Both the position numbers and the translations under genes were made by a program. This document shows, piece after piece, positions 8,027 through 17,121 of a stretch of DNA of 64,000 bases. The DNA comes from JADKAV01 sp041393775 (GTDB lineage: Bacteria > Actinomycetota > Actinomycetes > S36-B12 > UBA10799). The stretch lies in contig JAWKJM010000003.1 of assembly GCA_041393775.1 (NCBI GenBank), positions 620,001-684,000 of the forward strand, in the 5' to 3' direction. How positions within the stretch are numbered: the stretch's first letter is position 1; each line of letters opens with the position of its first letter. The notes under the pieces were generated by a model. It was given only the letters and a program-made list of their open reading frames with translations. It made no database searches and had not been told where the DNA came from.

Positions 8027-9830
8027 TGATCGTTCCTCCAGGGATCGCTCGCTCGGTCAATACCGGTTGACCGCTCTGCTGCGCTATCAGGCGCAGGTCG
8101 TCCACCCGCCGCACTGCCAGTTGCAGCTCCTGGGCGAAGGCCTCCCGGCGCTTCGCCAGGTCCGGTTCACCGACGTCGACCAGGCCCTGGTTCTTCGCGA
8201 GCTGGAACGCGTTGACGAAGTAGTCCTTGGAGATCGACTCGGGGGTGTGAAGAGTCTTCTGCAACCATCGCTGCCGTGCCAGGCTCAAGCAGGTGGACAC
8301 CAGTCCCGCCTGATCCACTGCGGCGTCGCCTGCCATCGCGAGTTCGTCGGCCAGCACGCTGTACGCCTCCAGGAACGGTCCGATCACGCGGTGGGCAAGG
8401 ACCAGTCTCTGTTTGCCGACCTCCTCTCGAACACTCTCGGTCGTGAACGTGTCGTCCTCCCAGCCCGGGTAGATCAGCGACGATTCGGCGGCGATCTGGA
8501 CGGCGAACTCCCGGGTCGTGGGGAAGAAGAACTCGAACTTGAGCAAGTCCTTGAGCCGGCGGGCGTTCTCCCAGGTGGCGAGTTTGATGTCCTCGGCCCG
8601 GTCCTCCGCAGCCTGCATGACGGCCAATTCGGTGATGGCCCGGTTGATGAAGAAGTGGATCACGGTGTTGCGGTAATAGGCGGCCTCGTGCTGGTGGTCC
8701 AGGGAGACGTAGAACACGCGCTCGGTGGGCCCGTCGTACTGGACCACCACGCCTTCCTGCACCAGGTTGCGCAGGGTGTCGCGCAAAGGACCGAACTCAT
8801 CGAGGTTCACCTGTTCGGTCAATGGCAGGCCGCGCTCGCGGATGTAGTCCAACAACGGCTGCAGGATGTGCCGGCCCTCGTCGACGGTGATGGCACGATC
8901 GCCGTTGTCGAGCAGCGCGAACGTGAGCATCGCGCTGGGGGTCACGGGCGTGACGGCGTTGATCCGGTTGCAGACCTCGAACGCCACCTTGGGCACGGCC
9001 AGCCGCGGCCGCATAGCGCCGTTGTCGTCCTCGGTGAGGTCGAGTGCGTCGCGCAGGGACAGTGGTTCGCCGAAGCGCAGGGTGGCCCGGCCGAGGCGGC
9101 GCGACTGCGACCGCGCGAACTTGTAGAGCCACTTCAGACTCTCCGGGGACTTGGTGCCGCCCATCTCCTCTGCGGAGATCGCGCTGACCTCGTGCTGCTG
9201 GTCGTAGATGATCGAGGTCGGCACGATCTTCACGTCGTTGTCGGGGTCGCCGGCGAACGCGTCCACCACGTAGCTGAGGATGCCGTAGCGGGGCGGCCGT
9301 AGTTTGCCGGTACGCGTCCGGCCACCCTCGATGTACCACTCGAGATTCTGCTTACCGCGCATTAGGTACGCGAGGTAGGTCTTGAGCACGGCGCGGTACA
9401 GGTGGTCGTCGCGGAACTCGCGCCGAATGAACACGATGCCGTTGCGGCGGCCGATCTCGGACATGGGCCACAGCGCGAGATTGGCGCCACCGAGGGTGTG
9501 GTTGGGCGGGAATCCGTGCTGTTCCAGCGCCCAGCGAAGCGTCATCGGGTCCAAGTAGGAACGGTGGTTCGGCAGGAAGATCAGCCCGGAGGACTTGTTG
9601 AGTTCGCGCAACCGCTCGACCTGGTCGGGGATGTAGTCGACCCGGTAGGCCCTCGACAACCACTTGGCGAACTTGTCCCAGGCGGTCACGGTCATACCAC
9701 CGGGTTTGACGGCCATCTCCTTGAGATCGGCGCGGGCTTCCTCGGCAAGGTCGGTTACGGGTCGCCCGGTCTCCTCGGACAGGGAAGCCAACGTGCGCAA
9801 GAAGTCCGGGGTCTCGAGAATGTGCTCCAC
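8019..9830 (-). CDS. plsB: Glycerol-3-phosphate 1-O-acyltransferase
   Basis: About 603 residues. The PlsB-type acyltransferase block is in the first third (NHRSYLD, then FIRR, then EGGRTRTG), followed by a long C-terminal region typical of the GPAT family. It acylates sn-glycerol-3-phosphate at the membrane, the first step of phospholipid and triacylglycerol synthesis, and the next gene plsC does the second step. I chose GTG at 9830 because TAGCGT lies seven bases upstream and the product then starts VEHILETPDFL. An in-frame extension to 9959 is Pro/Ser/Thr-rich and looks untranslated. Confidence 0.9.
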   Translation of the reverse strand: MEHILETPDFLRTLASLSEETGRPVTDLAEEARADLKEMAVKPGGMTVTAWDKFAKWLSRAYRVDYIPDQVERLRELNKSSGLIFLPNHRSYLDPMTLRWALEQHGFPPNHTLGGANLALWPMSEIGRRNGIVFIRREFRDDHLYRAVLKTYLAYLMRGKQNLEWYIEGGRTRTGKLRPPRYGILSYVVDAFAGDPDNDVKIVPTSIIYDQQHEVSAISAEEMGGTKSPESLKWLYKFARSQSRRLGRATLRFGEPLSLRDALDLTEDDNGAMRPRLAVPKVAFEVCNRINAVTPVTPSAMLTFALLDNGDRAITVDEGRHILQPLLDYIRERGLPLTEQVNLDEFGPLRDTLRNLVQEGVVVQYDGPTERVFYVSLDHQHEAAYYRNTVIHFFINRAITELAVMQAAEDRAEDIKLATWENARRLKDLLKFEFFFPTTREFAVQIAAESSLIYPGWEDDTFTTESVREEVGKQRLVLAHRVIGPFLEAYSVLADELAMAGDAAVDQAGLVSTCLSLARQRWLQKTLHTPESISKDYFVNAFQLAKNQGLVDVGEPDLAKRREAFAQELQLAVRRVDDLRLIAQQSGQPVLTERAIPGGTING

Positions 9831-9972
9831 CCTGGTGACGCTAGCCGCGCGGGTGGGTTGTTGCCAGTGGTCCGTGCTTGCCGATGACGTTCTGGTTGAA
9901 GGCTTTGGTGTCTTGCGCCCTGGAACTCTCGGCGGGCCGAATCCAGTTGCGGCAGTCACGCAGGCCGCACGG

Positions 9973-10620
9973 CTACAGCACGATCGCAGCGATCGCGACT
10001 GCGTGGCAGGAGGCCGCCAGGATCGTCAGCGCGTGGAATACCTCGTGGTAGCCGAAGACACTTGGCAGCGGATCCGGTCTGCGGGTGGCGAACACGACTG
10101 CCCCCAGCGTGTAGATGACACCACCGGCGAAGAGCAGCACGTTCGCGTACGAAGGCGCGGAGCGGGCGAGTTCCGGGAGCACGGTGACGGCCACCCAGCC
10201 CAGCCCGATGTACAGCGGGACGAACATCCAACGGGGAGCGGAGTGCCATGTCAGCCGGGTGACCACGCCGCCGAGGGCGCCCGCCCACACCACCGTGAGT
10301 ACGATCCAGGACTTCGAGCCCTCCAGCAAGAGCAATGCGATGGGTGTGTAACTGCCGGCGATGAACACGAAGATCATGGAGTGGTCGACCCGCTGCAGCC
10401 ACGTCTTCACCGAGGGTCGCCATGCACCGCGGTGGTAGGTCGCACTGACCGCGAACAGGCCGGTGGCGGTGAGCGACCAAACGGCGGTACCGACCCGTGC
10501 GCGGGCATCGTTGGCCAGAAGCAGCAGGGTCAAGCCCAGACTCACGGCGACCGGGGTGGCCCAGGTGTGCAGCACCCCGCGCAGTCGCGGCCGCAGGATC
10601 TCCGCCGGGCTGATGGTCAC
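9973..10620 (-). CDS. trhA: Hemolysin III / PAQR-family membrane protein (TrhA)
   Basis: A 215-residue integral membrane protein with about seven transmembrane segments. PAQR signatures are present: SATYHR, the DHSMIFVFIAGSYTP segment and the C-terminal GYHEVFHALTI with its His residues, consistent with a metal-binding hydrolase fold. Family members affect membrane fluidity and lipid metabolism; cytolysis has been reported only for some. The GTG start at 10620 has TATCCT six bases upstream. It diverges from the alpha carboxylase operon, with family A repeats between. Confidence 0.88.
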   Translation of the reverse strand: MTISPAEILRPRLRGVLHTWATPVAVSLGLTLLLLANDARARVGTAVWSLTATGLFAVSATYHRGAWRPSVKTWLQRVDHSMIFVFIAGSYTPIALLLLEGSKSWIVLTVVWAGALGGVVTRLTWHSAPRWMFVPLYIGLGWVAVTVLPELARSAPSYANVLLFAGGVIYTLGAVVFATRRPDPLPSVFGYHEVFHALTILAASCHAVAIAAIVL

Positions 10621-10631
10621 CGGACAAGGAT

Positions 10632-10776
10632 ATCCCTCCATCTGCTGGTCGACCACCGCAGCAGACCTCGGCCATCGGCCAGCAGATGGAGGGATCGTGG
10701 GGCAAAAGGTCCTGAATGTCGCTTTCGCTGCTCCATCTCGTGGCCGAACCGGTCGGGCGCGGCCAGCAGATGGAGG
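10632..10776. repeat. Family A inverted repeats, copy A2 (two hairpins)
   Basis: Hairpin 1 pairs 10632-10648 with 10679-10695 perfectly (17 bases, 30-base loop). Hairpin 2 pairs 10731-10745 (CTCCATCTCGTGGCC) with 10761-10776 (GGCCAGCAGATGGAGG), leaving a 2-base mismatch in mid-stem. Both lie in the divergent gap between trhA and the alpha carboxylase gene, directly upstream of operator site 2. Confidence 0.9.
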
Positions 10777-10795
10777 TGACCCTTGACCGGAACCC

Positions 10796-10819
10796 GAACT
10801 TGACACTAGCGTCAAGTTC
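10796..10819. promoter_or_regulatory. 24-bp TetR-type operator overlapping a leaderless promoter (site 2)
   Basis: Identical over all 24 bases to site 1 (half-sites GAACTTGAC / GTCAAGTTC) and likewise directly abutting the start codon, here GTG at 10820. TAGCGT at 10807-10812 lies seven bases before that start. Flanking bases differ from site 1, so only the operator has been conserved. It should control the whole five-gene operon that includes its presumed TetR regulator, giving autoregulation. Confidence 0.85.
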
Positions 10820-12697
10820 GTGAGGATCCTGGTTGCCAACCGTGGTGAGATCGCCTGCCGTGTGTTCGGCACGGCGAGGCGTATGGGACACGCGACGGTG
10901 GCGGTGTTCACACCCGCCGATCGAGGCGCCTTGCACACCCGCAGCGCCGACGTGGCGGTTGCGATCGAGTCCTACCTCGACGCCGAGGAGATCCTGGCGG
11001 CGGCCCGGCGGGTCGGCGCCGACGCGATCCACCCCGGGTACGGGTTCCTTTCCGAGAACCCCGACTTCGCCCAGGCCGTGACCGAGGCGGGGTTCACGTG
11101 GATCGGCCCGACCCCGGAATCCATCCGGGCGATGGCCCTGAAGATCGAGGCGAAGGCATTGGCCGAGAAGGCGGGCGTGCCGTTGCTGTCCAGCGGGACC
11201 GACCGCTTCCCGGTGCTCGTGAAGGCGTCGGCCGGCGGCGGCGGCAAGGGGATGCGTCGTGTGGATCGCCGCGAGGACCTAGACGAGGCGGTCGCGGCGG
11301 CCAAGCGGGAGGCGGCCAGCGCGTTCGGCGACGACACGGTCTTCATCGAGCGCTATCTCGAGCGCGCTCGCCACGTCGAGGTGCAGGTCTTCGGTGACAC
11401 CCACGGCAATGTTGTGCACCTCTTCGAGCGCGAGTGCTCGATCCAGCGCCGTCACCAGAAGGTGGTCGAGGAATCCCCGTCGCCCGCAGTGACGCCCCGG
11501 CTGCGCGACCAGATGACAGCCGCCGCCGTGAGCCTGGCTGCCGAGATCGGCTACGTGGGCGCCGGCACGGTCGAGTTCATGGTCGCCGGTGAGGAGTTCT
11601 TCTTCCTCGAGATGAATACCCGGCTGCAGGTCGAGCATCCTGTCACCGAGGCGATCACGGGGCTCGACCTGGTCGAGTGGCAGATCCGGGTCGCACAGGG
11701 CGAACACCTTCCCGTGACCCAGGACCGGATCACAGCGCAAGGTCATGCGATCGAAGTCCGGCTCTACGCCGAGGATCCGGCAAACGGCTACTTGCCCAAC
11801 ACCGGCACCCTGCGCATCTTCGACGTCCCAGGCGAGCGGGTCCGGGTCGACACCGGGTTCGTGGCCGGCGACAGCGTCACGGCCGCCTACGACCCGATGC
11901 TGGCGAAGGTGATCGTGCACGCCCAGACCAGGGACGCGGCGGCCGACGAGCTCGCGGCTGCCCTGCTGCGAGCCGGGGTCGAGGGCGTGATCACGAACAA
12001 GGAATCGCTGGCCGCACTGCTGGCCGAGCCGGACTTCCTGGCCGGGCAGACCACCACCGACTACCTCGACACCCACCCGCAGGTGCTGACGACCACTGCC
12101 GATCCGGTGCGCCACGCCCTGGCCGTGCTGGCGGCTCGCGACGAGGACGGCCCTGTCGCCCCGGCCGGGTGGCGCAACGTCGCGGCCGTCCCCGAGTGGC
12201 TGCAGATCAAGATCGGCGGGGTTCCGGTGACGTTGCGCTGGCACCGTGAGCGAGAAGGGCTGCGGGTGGAGCGCGTGGACGGCGACCCGTTGCTCGGTGA
12301 GGCCGAACCGGTCGGGCTGGTGCGGATCACCCACGACCCGGTGACCGTCGAGATCGACGCGGTGATGACCCCGGGGCAAGTCGTTGGCCGGGACTTCGGG
12401 ACAGTTCTGGTGCAGGGACGGAACCTGTCCTTCGAGGTCCTCCCGCGGTTCGACGAGAACGCCCACAACGCCGATGCGGCCGGGCCCACCACACCGGTTC
12501 CCGGAACGGTCACCGACGTGCGGGTCGCCGAGGGCGACGAGGTGGCGGCGGGCCAGATCCTGGTCGTGCTGGAAGCGATGAAGATGGAGCACACCATCAC
12601 CGCGGACACCGACGGAGTGGTCACCGACGTTCATGTGCGCACGGGGCAGTCCGTCGACGCCCATCAGGTCGTCGCAACCATCACGGAGGCGTCATGA
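10820..12697 (+). CDS. Acyl-CoA carboxylase alpha subunit (biotin carboxylase + biotin carrier), AccA1/MccA-like
   Basis: 625 residues. An N-terminal biotin carboxylase carries the ATP-grasp glycine loop (KASAGGGGKGM), the ERECSIQRRHQK block and EMNTRLQVEHPVTE. A C-terminal biotinyl domain has EAMKMEH, with the biotinylated Lys at 588. It carboxylates its own biotin with ATP and bicarbonate for transfer by the beta subunit encoded at 4887. The segment between GVPLL and FPVLVKA is about 20 residues shorter than in typical biotin carboxylases. It is the first gene of an operon whose members overlap by 4 bases, and it is leaderless by the TAGCGT-N7-GTG layout. Confidence 0.93.
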   Translation: MRILVANRGEIACRVFGTARRMGHATVAVFTPADRGALHTRSADVAVAIESYLDAEEILAAARRVGADAIHPGYGFLSENPDFAQAVTEAGFTWIGPTPESIRAMALKIEAKALAEKAGVPLLSSGTDRFPVLVKASAGGGGKGMRRVDRREDLDEAVAAAKREAASAFGDDTVFIERYLERARHVEVQVFGDTHGNVVHLFERECSIQRRHQKVVEESPSPAVTPRLRDQMTAAAVSLAAEIGYVGAGTVEFMVAGEEFFFLEMNTRLQVEHPVTEAITGLDLVEWQIRVAQGEHLPVTQDRITAQGHAIEVRLYAEDPANGYLPNTGTLRIFDVPGERVRVDTGFVAGDSVTAAYDPMLAKVIVHAQTRDAAADELAAALLRAGVEGVITNKESLAALLAEPDFLAGQTTTDYLDTHPQVLTTTADPVRHALAVLAARDEDGPVAPAGWRNVAAVPEWLQIKIGGVPVTLRWHREREGLRVERVDGDPLLGEAEPVGLVRITHDPVTVEIDAVMTPGQVVGRDFGTVLVQGRNLSFEVLPRFDENAHNADAAGPTTPVPGTVTDVRVAEGDEVAAGQILVVLEAMKMEHTITADTDGVVTDVHVRTGQSVDAHQVVATITEAS

Positions 12698-14631
12698 AAC
12701 GTCCGGTCCGGATCGCCAACTGCTCCGGCTTCTTCGGTGACCGGCTCGCCGCGGCCCAGGAGATGGTCGAAGGCGGGCCGATCGATGTCCTGACCGGGGA
12801 CTGGCTGGCCGAACTGACCATGCTGCTGCTCGCCCGGCAGAAGATGAAGCACGGCTCCGGGTATGCCCGGACCTTCCAGCAGCAGATGGAGCAGGTCCTG
12901 CCCACCTGCCTGGACAAGGGGATCAAGGTGGTCACCAACGCGGGCGGTCTCGACCCCGTGGCCGGCGCCGAGGCGATCAGCGACATGGCCGCAGAGAAGG
13001 GCCTGGACGTGAGCGTCGCCTCCGTCAGCGGCGACGACCTGCTGCCGTGTTTCGCCGAAGTTGGCCGCGGCTGGGTGAACCTGGACACCGGTGAGCAATT
13101 CGCCGGACACCCACTCAGCGCCAACGCCTACCTCGGTGCCCGTGGCATCGTGGCCGCGTTGCAGGCAGGTGCGGACGTGGTGGTGACCGGCCGCGTCACC
13201 GACGCCGCACTGGTGATCGGACCTGCCGCCTGGTGGCACGGGTGGGACCTCGACAGTGCTGAGGATCTTGATGCGGTGGCCGGATCGCTGGTGGCCGGGC
13301 ACGTCATCGAGTGCGGCGCGCAGGCCACGGGCGGGAACTACGCGTTCTTCCGGGAGGTGCCCGGGCTCGAGTACGTCGGGTTCCCGATCGCGGAGGTCGC
13401 ACACGATGGCACGAGCGTGATCACCAAGCACCCGAACACCGGGGGCCTGGTCTCGCCCGGCACCGTGACCGCTCAGTTGCTGTACGAGGTCGGCGACGAG
13501 CACTACCTCAACCCGGACGTCACCGCCCGCTTCGACACCATCGAGATCGACCAGGTCGGCAAGGACCGGGTGCGGTTGAGCGGGACCCGTGGTGAGAGCG
13601 CACCCGAGACGCTGAAGGTCGCGATCAACTACCTCGGCGGGTTCCGCAATTCCATGACCCTGGTTCTGACCGGTGCGGACACCTCGGAGAAGGCCGACAT
13701 CGCGATTCGCACCATCTGCGGGGTGGGGCTCGCGGAAGCGAAGGTGCTGTCACCGGCCGAACTCGGGGCGCGCAGTCGCCTGGGGGTCCGTGAACTCAGC
13801 GTGGCGTACACCCCTCCGGCCAGCGATGATCCCCGTGACGTCGGGTCGGCCCAGGGCCGGCTCGTGCTGACCGCCAAGGACGACGACCCCAAGAAGGTCG
13901 GCAAGGCCTTCACCCGGCCCGCGGTGGAATCGGCCCTGGCGTCGTATCCGGGCATGTTCCCCACCGCACCCCCGGCCGAGGGAACCCCTTACGGGGTCTA
14001 TTGGCCGTCCACGGTAGCGGTCGAGGACGTGCCGGTGACGGTGACCATCGACGGTCAGCAGGTGGCTGAGGTCGCCGCCGGCAAGGTGGTCGCGGCGGAT
14101 CCCATCGCCAAGGCCGAACTCCCCTCCCCGCCGCAGGAGTCGATCATCGCCGGGCCGTTCAGCCACCGTCGCCTGGGGACTTTCGTCGGTGCCCGCAGCG
14201 GCGACAAAGGCGGCAATGCCAACGTCGGCTTCTGGGTGCGCCACCCCGCTGAGGACGCGGCGGTGGCATTGGCCTGGATGGAGGCCGACGCCCTGACCGC
14301 ACCCGCGGTCGACGCCCGCCACGGCACCGACGAGTTGTGGGCTGCGGACATCGACCTGGACATCGACGCCGAGGCGGTTGCGCTGGCCGACGCGCGGTAT
14401 GAGTGGCTCTGCGACTTCCTCACCCGCGAACGGCTCGCGGAGATGCTGCCGGAGGTGGCGACGCTGCCCGTCGAGATCCACTACTTCCCGCCATTGCGGG
14501 CCATCAACGTGGTGATCAAGGGACTGCTGGGCCGGGGCGTCTCCGAGACCACCCGCAGCGATCCGCAGGCCAAGGGCCTGGCCGAGCAGTTGCGCGCAGT
14601 GTGGATCGATGTGCCGGAGCAACTGCTGTGA
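12694..14631 (+). CDS. AtuA-like protein (DUF1446 plus AtuA-like ferredoxin-fold domain)
   Basis: 645 residues, ATG overlapping the previous stop (ATGA). Residues 1 to about 450 form the DUF1446 domain; the last ~110 residues form the AtuA-like C-terminal domain (GARSGDKGGNANVGFW, YFPPLRAINVV). In pseudomonads atuA is an essential but biochemically undefined gene of acyclic terpene utilization, next to geranyl-CoA carboxylase. Its place between the carboxylase alpha subunit and the dehydrogenase/hydratase genes implies a step on a branched acyl-CoA. No catalytic role can be assigned from sequence. Confidence 0.88.
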   Translation: MKRPVRIANCSGFFGDRLAAAQEMVEGGPIDVLTGDWLAELTMLLLARQKMKHGSGYARTFQQQMEQVLPTCLDKGIKVVTNAGGLDPVAGAEAISDMAAEKGLDVSVASVSGDDLLPCFAEVGRGWVNLDTGEQFAGHPLSANAYLGARGIVAALQAGADVVVTGRVTDAALVIGPAAWWHGWDLDSAEDLDAVAGSLVAGHVIECGAQATGGNYAFFREVPGLEYVGFPIAEVAHDGTSVITKHPNTGGLVSPGTVTAQLLYEVGDEHYLNPDVTARFDTIEIDQVGKDRVRLSGTRGESAPETLKVAINYLGGFRNSMTLVLTGADTSEKADIAIRTICGVGLAEAKVLSPAELGARSRLGVRELSVAYTPPASDDPRDVGSAQGRLVLTAKDDDPKKVGKAFTRPAVESALASYPGMFPTAPPAEGTPYGVYWPSTVAVEDVPVTVTIDGQQVAEVAAGKVVAADPIAKAELPSPPQESIIAGPFSHRRLGTFVGARSGDKGGNANVGFWVRHPAEDAAVALAWMEADALTAPAVDARHGTDELWAADIDLDIDAEAVALADARYEWLCDFLTRERLAEMLPEVATLPVEIHYFPPLRAINVVIKGLLGRGVSETTRSDPQAKGLAEQLRAVWIDVPEQLL

Positions 14632-15212
14632 CCCCTCGCACCGCGCGGGGCAGACGCACCCGTACCGCGTTGCTGGATGCGGCGCGCGAGGCGTTCGAAC
14701 AGCGGGGGTTCGACGACTGCCGGATGAACGACATCGCCGATGCCGCCGGGGTCTCCCATGGCACCGTCTACACCTACTTCGAGTCCAAGGAGGAGATCCT
14801 CGGGCAGGTCATCGACGAGTTGTTGGTGGATCTGCGCGACGATCTGCGCACCACGGCTAAAGACCCGATGAAGCGCATCGACGAGGCCAACCGGCGCTAC
14901 CTGCAGGCCTATCGGGACAACTCCCGGTTGCTTCGCGTGATCGAGCAGGCCGCGGTCACGGACCCGGAACTCGGCAACCGGCTCGACGAGTTCCGCCGCA
15001 GGTATCACGCCCGCGTGACCACGGCATTGCGCCGCTTGCAGGAGCAGGGCCGCGCGACGGCGGACCTGCCGCCCGACGTCGCCGCAACCGCTCTGTGCGC
15101 GATGGTCGAGGGCTTCTCGCGCTACTGGCAGCGGCCCCTGACCGACGACATCAACGCAACGCTGACCAGCCTGTGGGTGAACGCCCTGGGCCTACGAGAT
15201 GAGGTGGCATGA
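14628..15212 (+). CDS. TetR-family transcriptional regulator, probable repressor of the acyl-CoA carboxylase regulon
   Basis: 194 residues, starting at GTG 14628, which overlaps the upstream TGA (GTGA). The N-terminal TetR DNA-binding domain has the helix-turn-helix MNDIADAAGVSHGTVYTYF at about residues 31-49. The C-terminal ligand-binding half is helical and unassigned, plausibly for an acyl-CoA. Being inside the operon controlled by one of two identical 24-bp palindromes makes it the best candidate for binding them (inference). Its ATGA junction with the next gene keeps it translationally coupled. Confidence 0.9.
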   Translation: MTPRTARGRRTRTALLDAAREAFEQRGFDDCRMNDIADAAGVSHGTVYTYFESKEEILGQVIDELLVDLRDDLRTTAKDPMKRIDEANRRYLQAYRDNSRLLRVIEQAAVTDPELGNRLDEFRRRYHARVTTALRRLQEQGRATADLPPDVAATALCAMVEGFSRYWQRPLTDDINATLTSLWVNALGLRDEVA

Positions 15213-16357
15213 AACTGACCGAAGAGCACGAGCAGTTCCGCAAGGCGGTCCGACAGGTCGTGGAGAACGACATCAACCCGTACGTCGACGAATGGGAGGA
15301 GGCGGGGATCTTCCCGGCGAAGCAGGTCTTCGGCAAACTCGCGGAGATCGGCGCGCTTGGCCTGGAGTACGACACCGAGTTCGGTGGCCAGGGAGCCGAT
15401 CACAGTTTCACTTTGGTCCTCGGCGAGGAACTCGGCCGGATCGACTGCGCGGGGGTGCCCATGGCGATTGCGGTCCAGACTGGGATGGCGACGCCGTCGT
15501 TGGCGAATTTCGGCAGCCCCGAACTGAAGCACGCCTACCTCGAACCCGCGATGCGTGGCCAGATGGTGGCGGCGATCGGGGTCAGTGAACCGGATGCCGG
15601 ATCCGACGTCGCGGGGATCCGGACCAAGGCCGTGCGTGACGGTGACGAATGGGTGATCACCGGGCGCAAGATGTGGATCACCAACGGCACGCAGGCCGAC
15701 TGGATCTGCCTGCTGGCGCGCACTTCGGACGAGGGCGGCTACGCAGGCATGTCGCAGATCCTGGTGCCCACCGCGACGCCCGGATTCAGCGTCGGCCGCA
15801 AGATCGAGAAGATGGGAAACCGGTCCTCGGACACCGCCGAACTGGTCTTCGACGAGGTCCGGGTGCCCGTGTCCAACACGATCGGTGAGGTCGGCCGCGG
15901 GTTCCAGCAGCAGATGGCGCAGTTCCAGGACGAGCGCCTGATCGGGGCCTATATGGCCGTGGCCAGTATGCGCAAGGCACTCGACAAGACCAAGGGCTAC
16001 CTGCAGGAGCGCAATGCCTTCGGCAAACCGCTGCTGGCCAACCAGTACCTGCAGTACAAACTGGCGGAACTGTACGCCGACGTCGATGTCCTGGAGGCGT
16101 TCTGCCGCACCTGTGCGCAGACCTACCTCGACGGGGGTGACGTCACCCGGATGGCGACCGTGGCCAAGCTCAAGGCCGGCCGGGTGCAGCGCCAGGTGGC
16201 CGATGCCTGTGTGCAGTTCCACGGCGGTATGGGATACGCCGAGGAGATGTGGCCCGCGCGGTATTTCCGCGACACCCGCTTGACGTCGATCGGTGGCGGC
16301 GCGGACGAGGTCATGCTGCGCGTCATCGCTCTGCTTGAGGGGATGGGGAAGAAGTGA
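15209..16357 (+). CDS. Acyl-CoA dehydrogenase, isovaleryl-CoA/citronellyl-CoA type
   Basis: A 382-residue FAD flavoprotein of the acyl-CoA dehydrogenase fold (SEPDAGSDVAGIRT, WITNGTQADW, QFHGGMGYAEE). The usual catalytic Glu near the C-terminus is absent (SIGGGADEVM), while a Glu occurs on the other helix at residue 242 (DERLIGAYM). That swap is the geometry known from isovaleryl-CoA dehydrogenase and some long-chain or terpenoid enzymes, so an alpha,beta-oxidation of isovaleryl- or citronellyl-CoA fits. Electrons would pass to ETF. It is the fourth gene of the operon. Confidence 0.88.
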   Translation: MKLTEEHEQFRKAVRQVVENDINPYVDEWEEAGIFPAKQVFGKLAEIGALGLEYDTEFGGQGADHSFTLVLGEELGRIDCAGVPMAIAVQTGMATPSLANFGSPELKHAYLEPAMRGQMVAAIGVSEPDAGSDVAGIRTKAVRDGDEWVITGRKMWITNGTQADWICLLARTSDEGGYAGMSQILVPTATPGFSVGRKIEKMGNRSSDTAELVFDEVRVPVSNTIGEVGRGFQQQMAQFQDERLIGAYMAVASMRKALDKTKGYLQERNAFGKPLLANQYLQYKLAELYADVDVLEAFCRTCAQTYLDGGDVTRMATVAKLKAGRVQRQVADACVQFHGGMGYAEEMWPARYFRDTRLTSIGGGADEVMLRVIALLEGMGKK

Positions 16358-17121
16358 GGTACGAAGTCGCGGACGGGGTGGCCACCCTCACGCTGGACAA
16401 CCCCGATGCCCGCAACGTCCTCGACGTCGACACCATGGCCGCCCTCTCGGAGGGACTCGACCGTGCCGGCTCGGATCCATCGGTTCGGGTGGTGGTGCTG
16501 ACCGCGGAGGGCCGGGCGTTCTGTGCCGGCGCCGATCTCAAGGGCGCGGCGTCCGCCGACCGCGGGTCGTTCACCTCCGATGGCCCCGGCGCGCTGGTGG
16601 CAGTGCTCGAGGGCCTTCTGGACTGCCCGAAGCCCACCATTGCGCGCGTGCAGGGACATGTCGCCGGCGGCGGTAACGGCCTGGTGGCGGCGTGCGACTT
16701 CGCGGTCGCCGCCGACGATGTGCATCTCGCATTCTCCGAGGTGCGGGTCGGCGTCGCCCCGGCGGTGATCTCGGTGGTGTGCCTGAACCGGATGCACCCC
16801 CGCGACGGAATCGAGTTGCTGCTGCTCGGGGAACGGGTGCCGGCCGCACGCGCAGTCCAGGCCGGCCTGGTCAACCGCGCCGTACCCCGTGCGGAGTTGG
16901 ACGAGGCGGTCGCGGACTACGTGCGGGCGCTGAAACTGGGTGGGCCGCAGGCGCTGCGTGCCACCAAGAACCTGCTGCGCAGGGTGCCGGGCATGCCGCG
17001 CACCGAGGCCTTCAAGTGGACCGCCGAGGTGTCGGCGCACCTGTTCAATGGCGACGAGGCCATAGCCGGCATGACTGCGTTCTTGAGCAAGCAGCCGGCG
17101 CCGTGGGTGGAGTCGGACTGA
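16354..17121 (+). CDS. Enoyl-CoA hydratase, methylglutaconyl-CoA hydratase-like
   Basis: 255 residues, GTG start overlapping the previous TGA. Crotonase-fold oxyanion-hole segments are AFCAGADLKG and GHVAGGGNGLVAACDF. The segment SEVRVGVAPAVIS resembles the LiuC/AUH subgroup, which hydrates 3-methylglutaconyl-CoA (leucine) or its isohexenyl analogue (terpenes). It would act on the carboxylase product, completing the sequence dehydrogenase, carboxylase, hydratase. The lyase that would follow is not in this window. It is the last gene of the operon; the next 259 bases show no convincing gene. Confidence 0.88.
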   Translation: MRYEVADGVATLTLDNPDARNVLDVDTMAALSEGLDRAGSDPSVRVVVLTAEGRAFCAGADLKGAASADRGSFTSDGPGALVAVLEGLLDCPKPTIARVQGHVAGGGNGLVAACDFAVAADDVHLAFSEVRVGVAPAVISVVCLNRMHPRDGIELLLLGERVPAARAVQAGLVNRAVPRAELDEAVADYVRALKLGGPQALRATKNLLRRVPGMPRTEAFKWTAEVSAHLFNGDEAIAGMTAFLSKQPAPWVESD

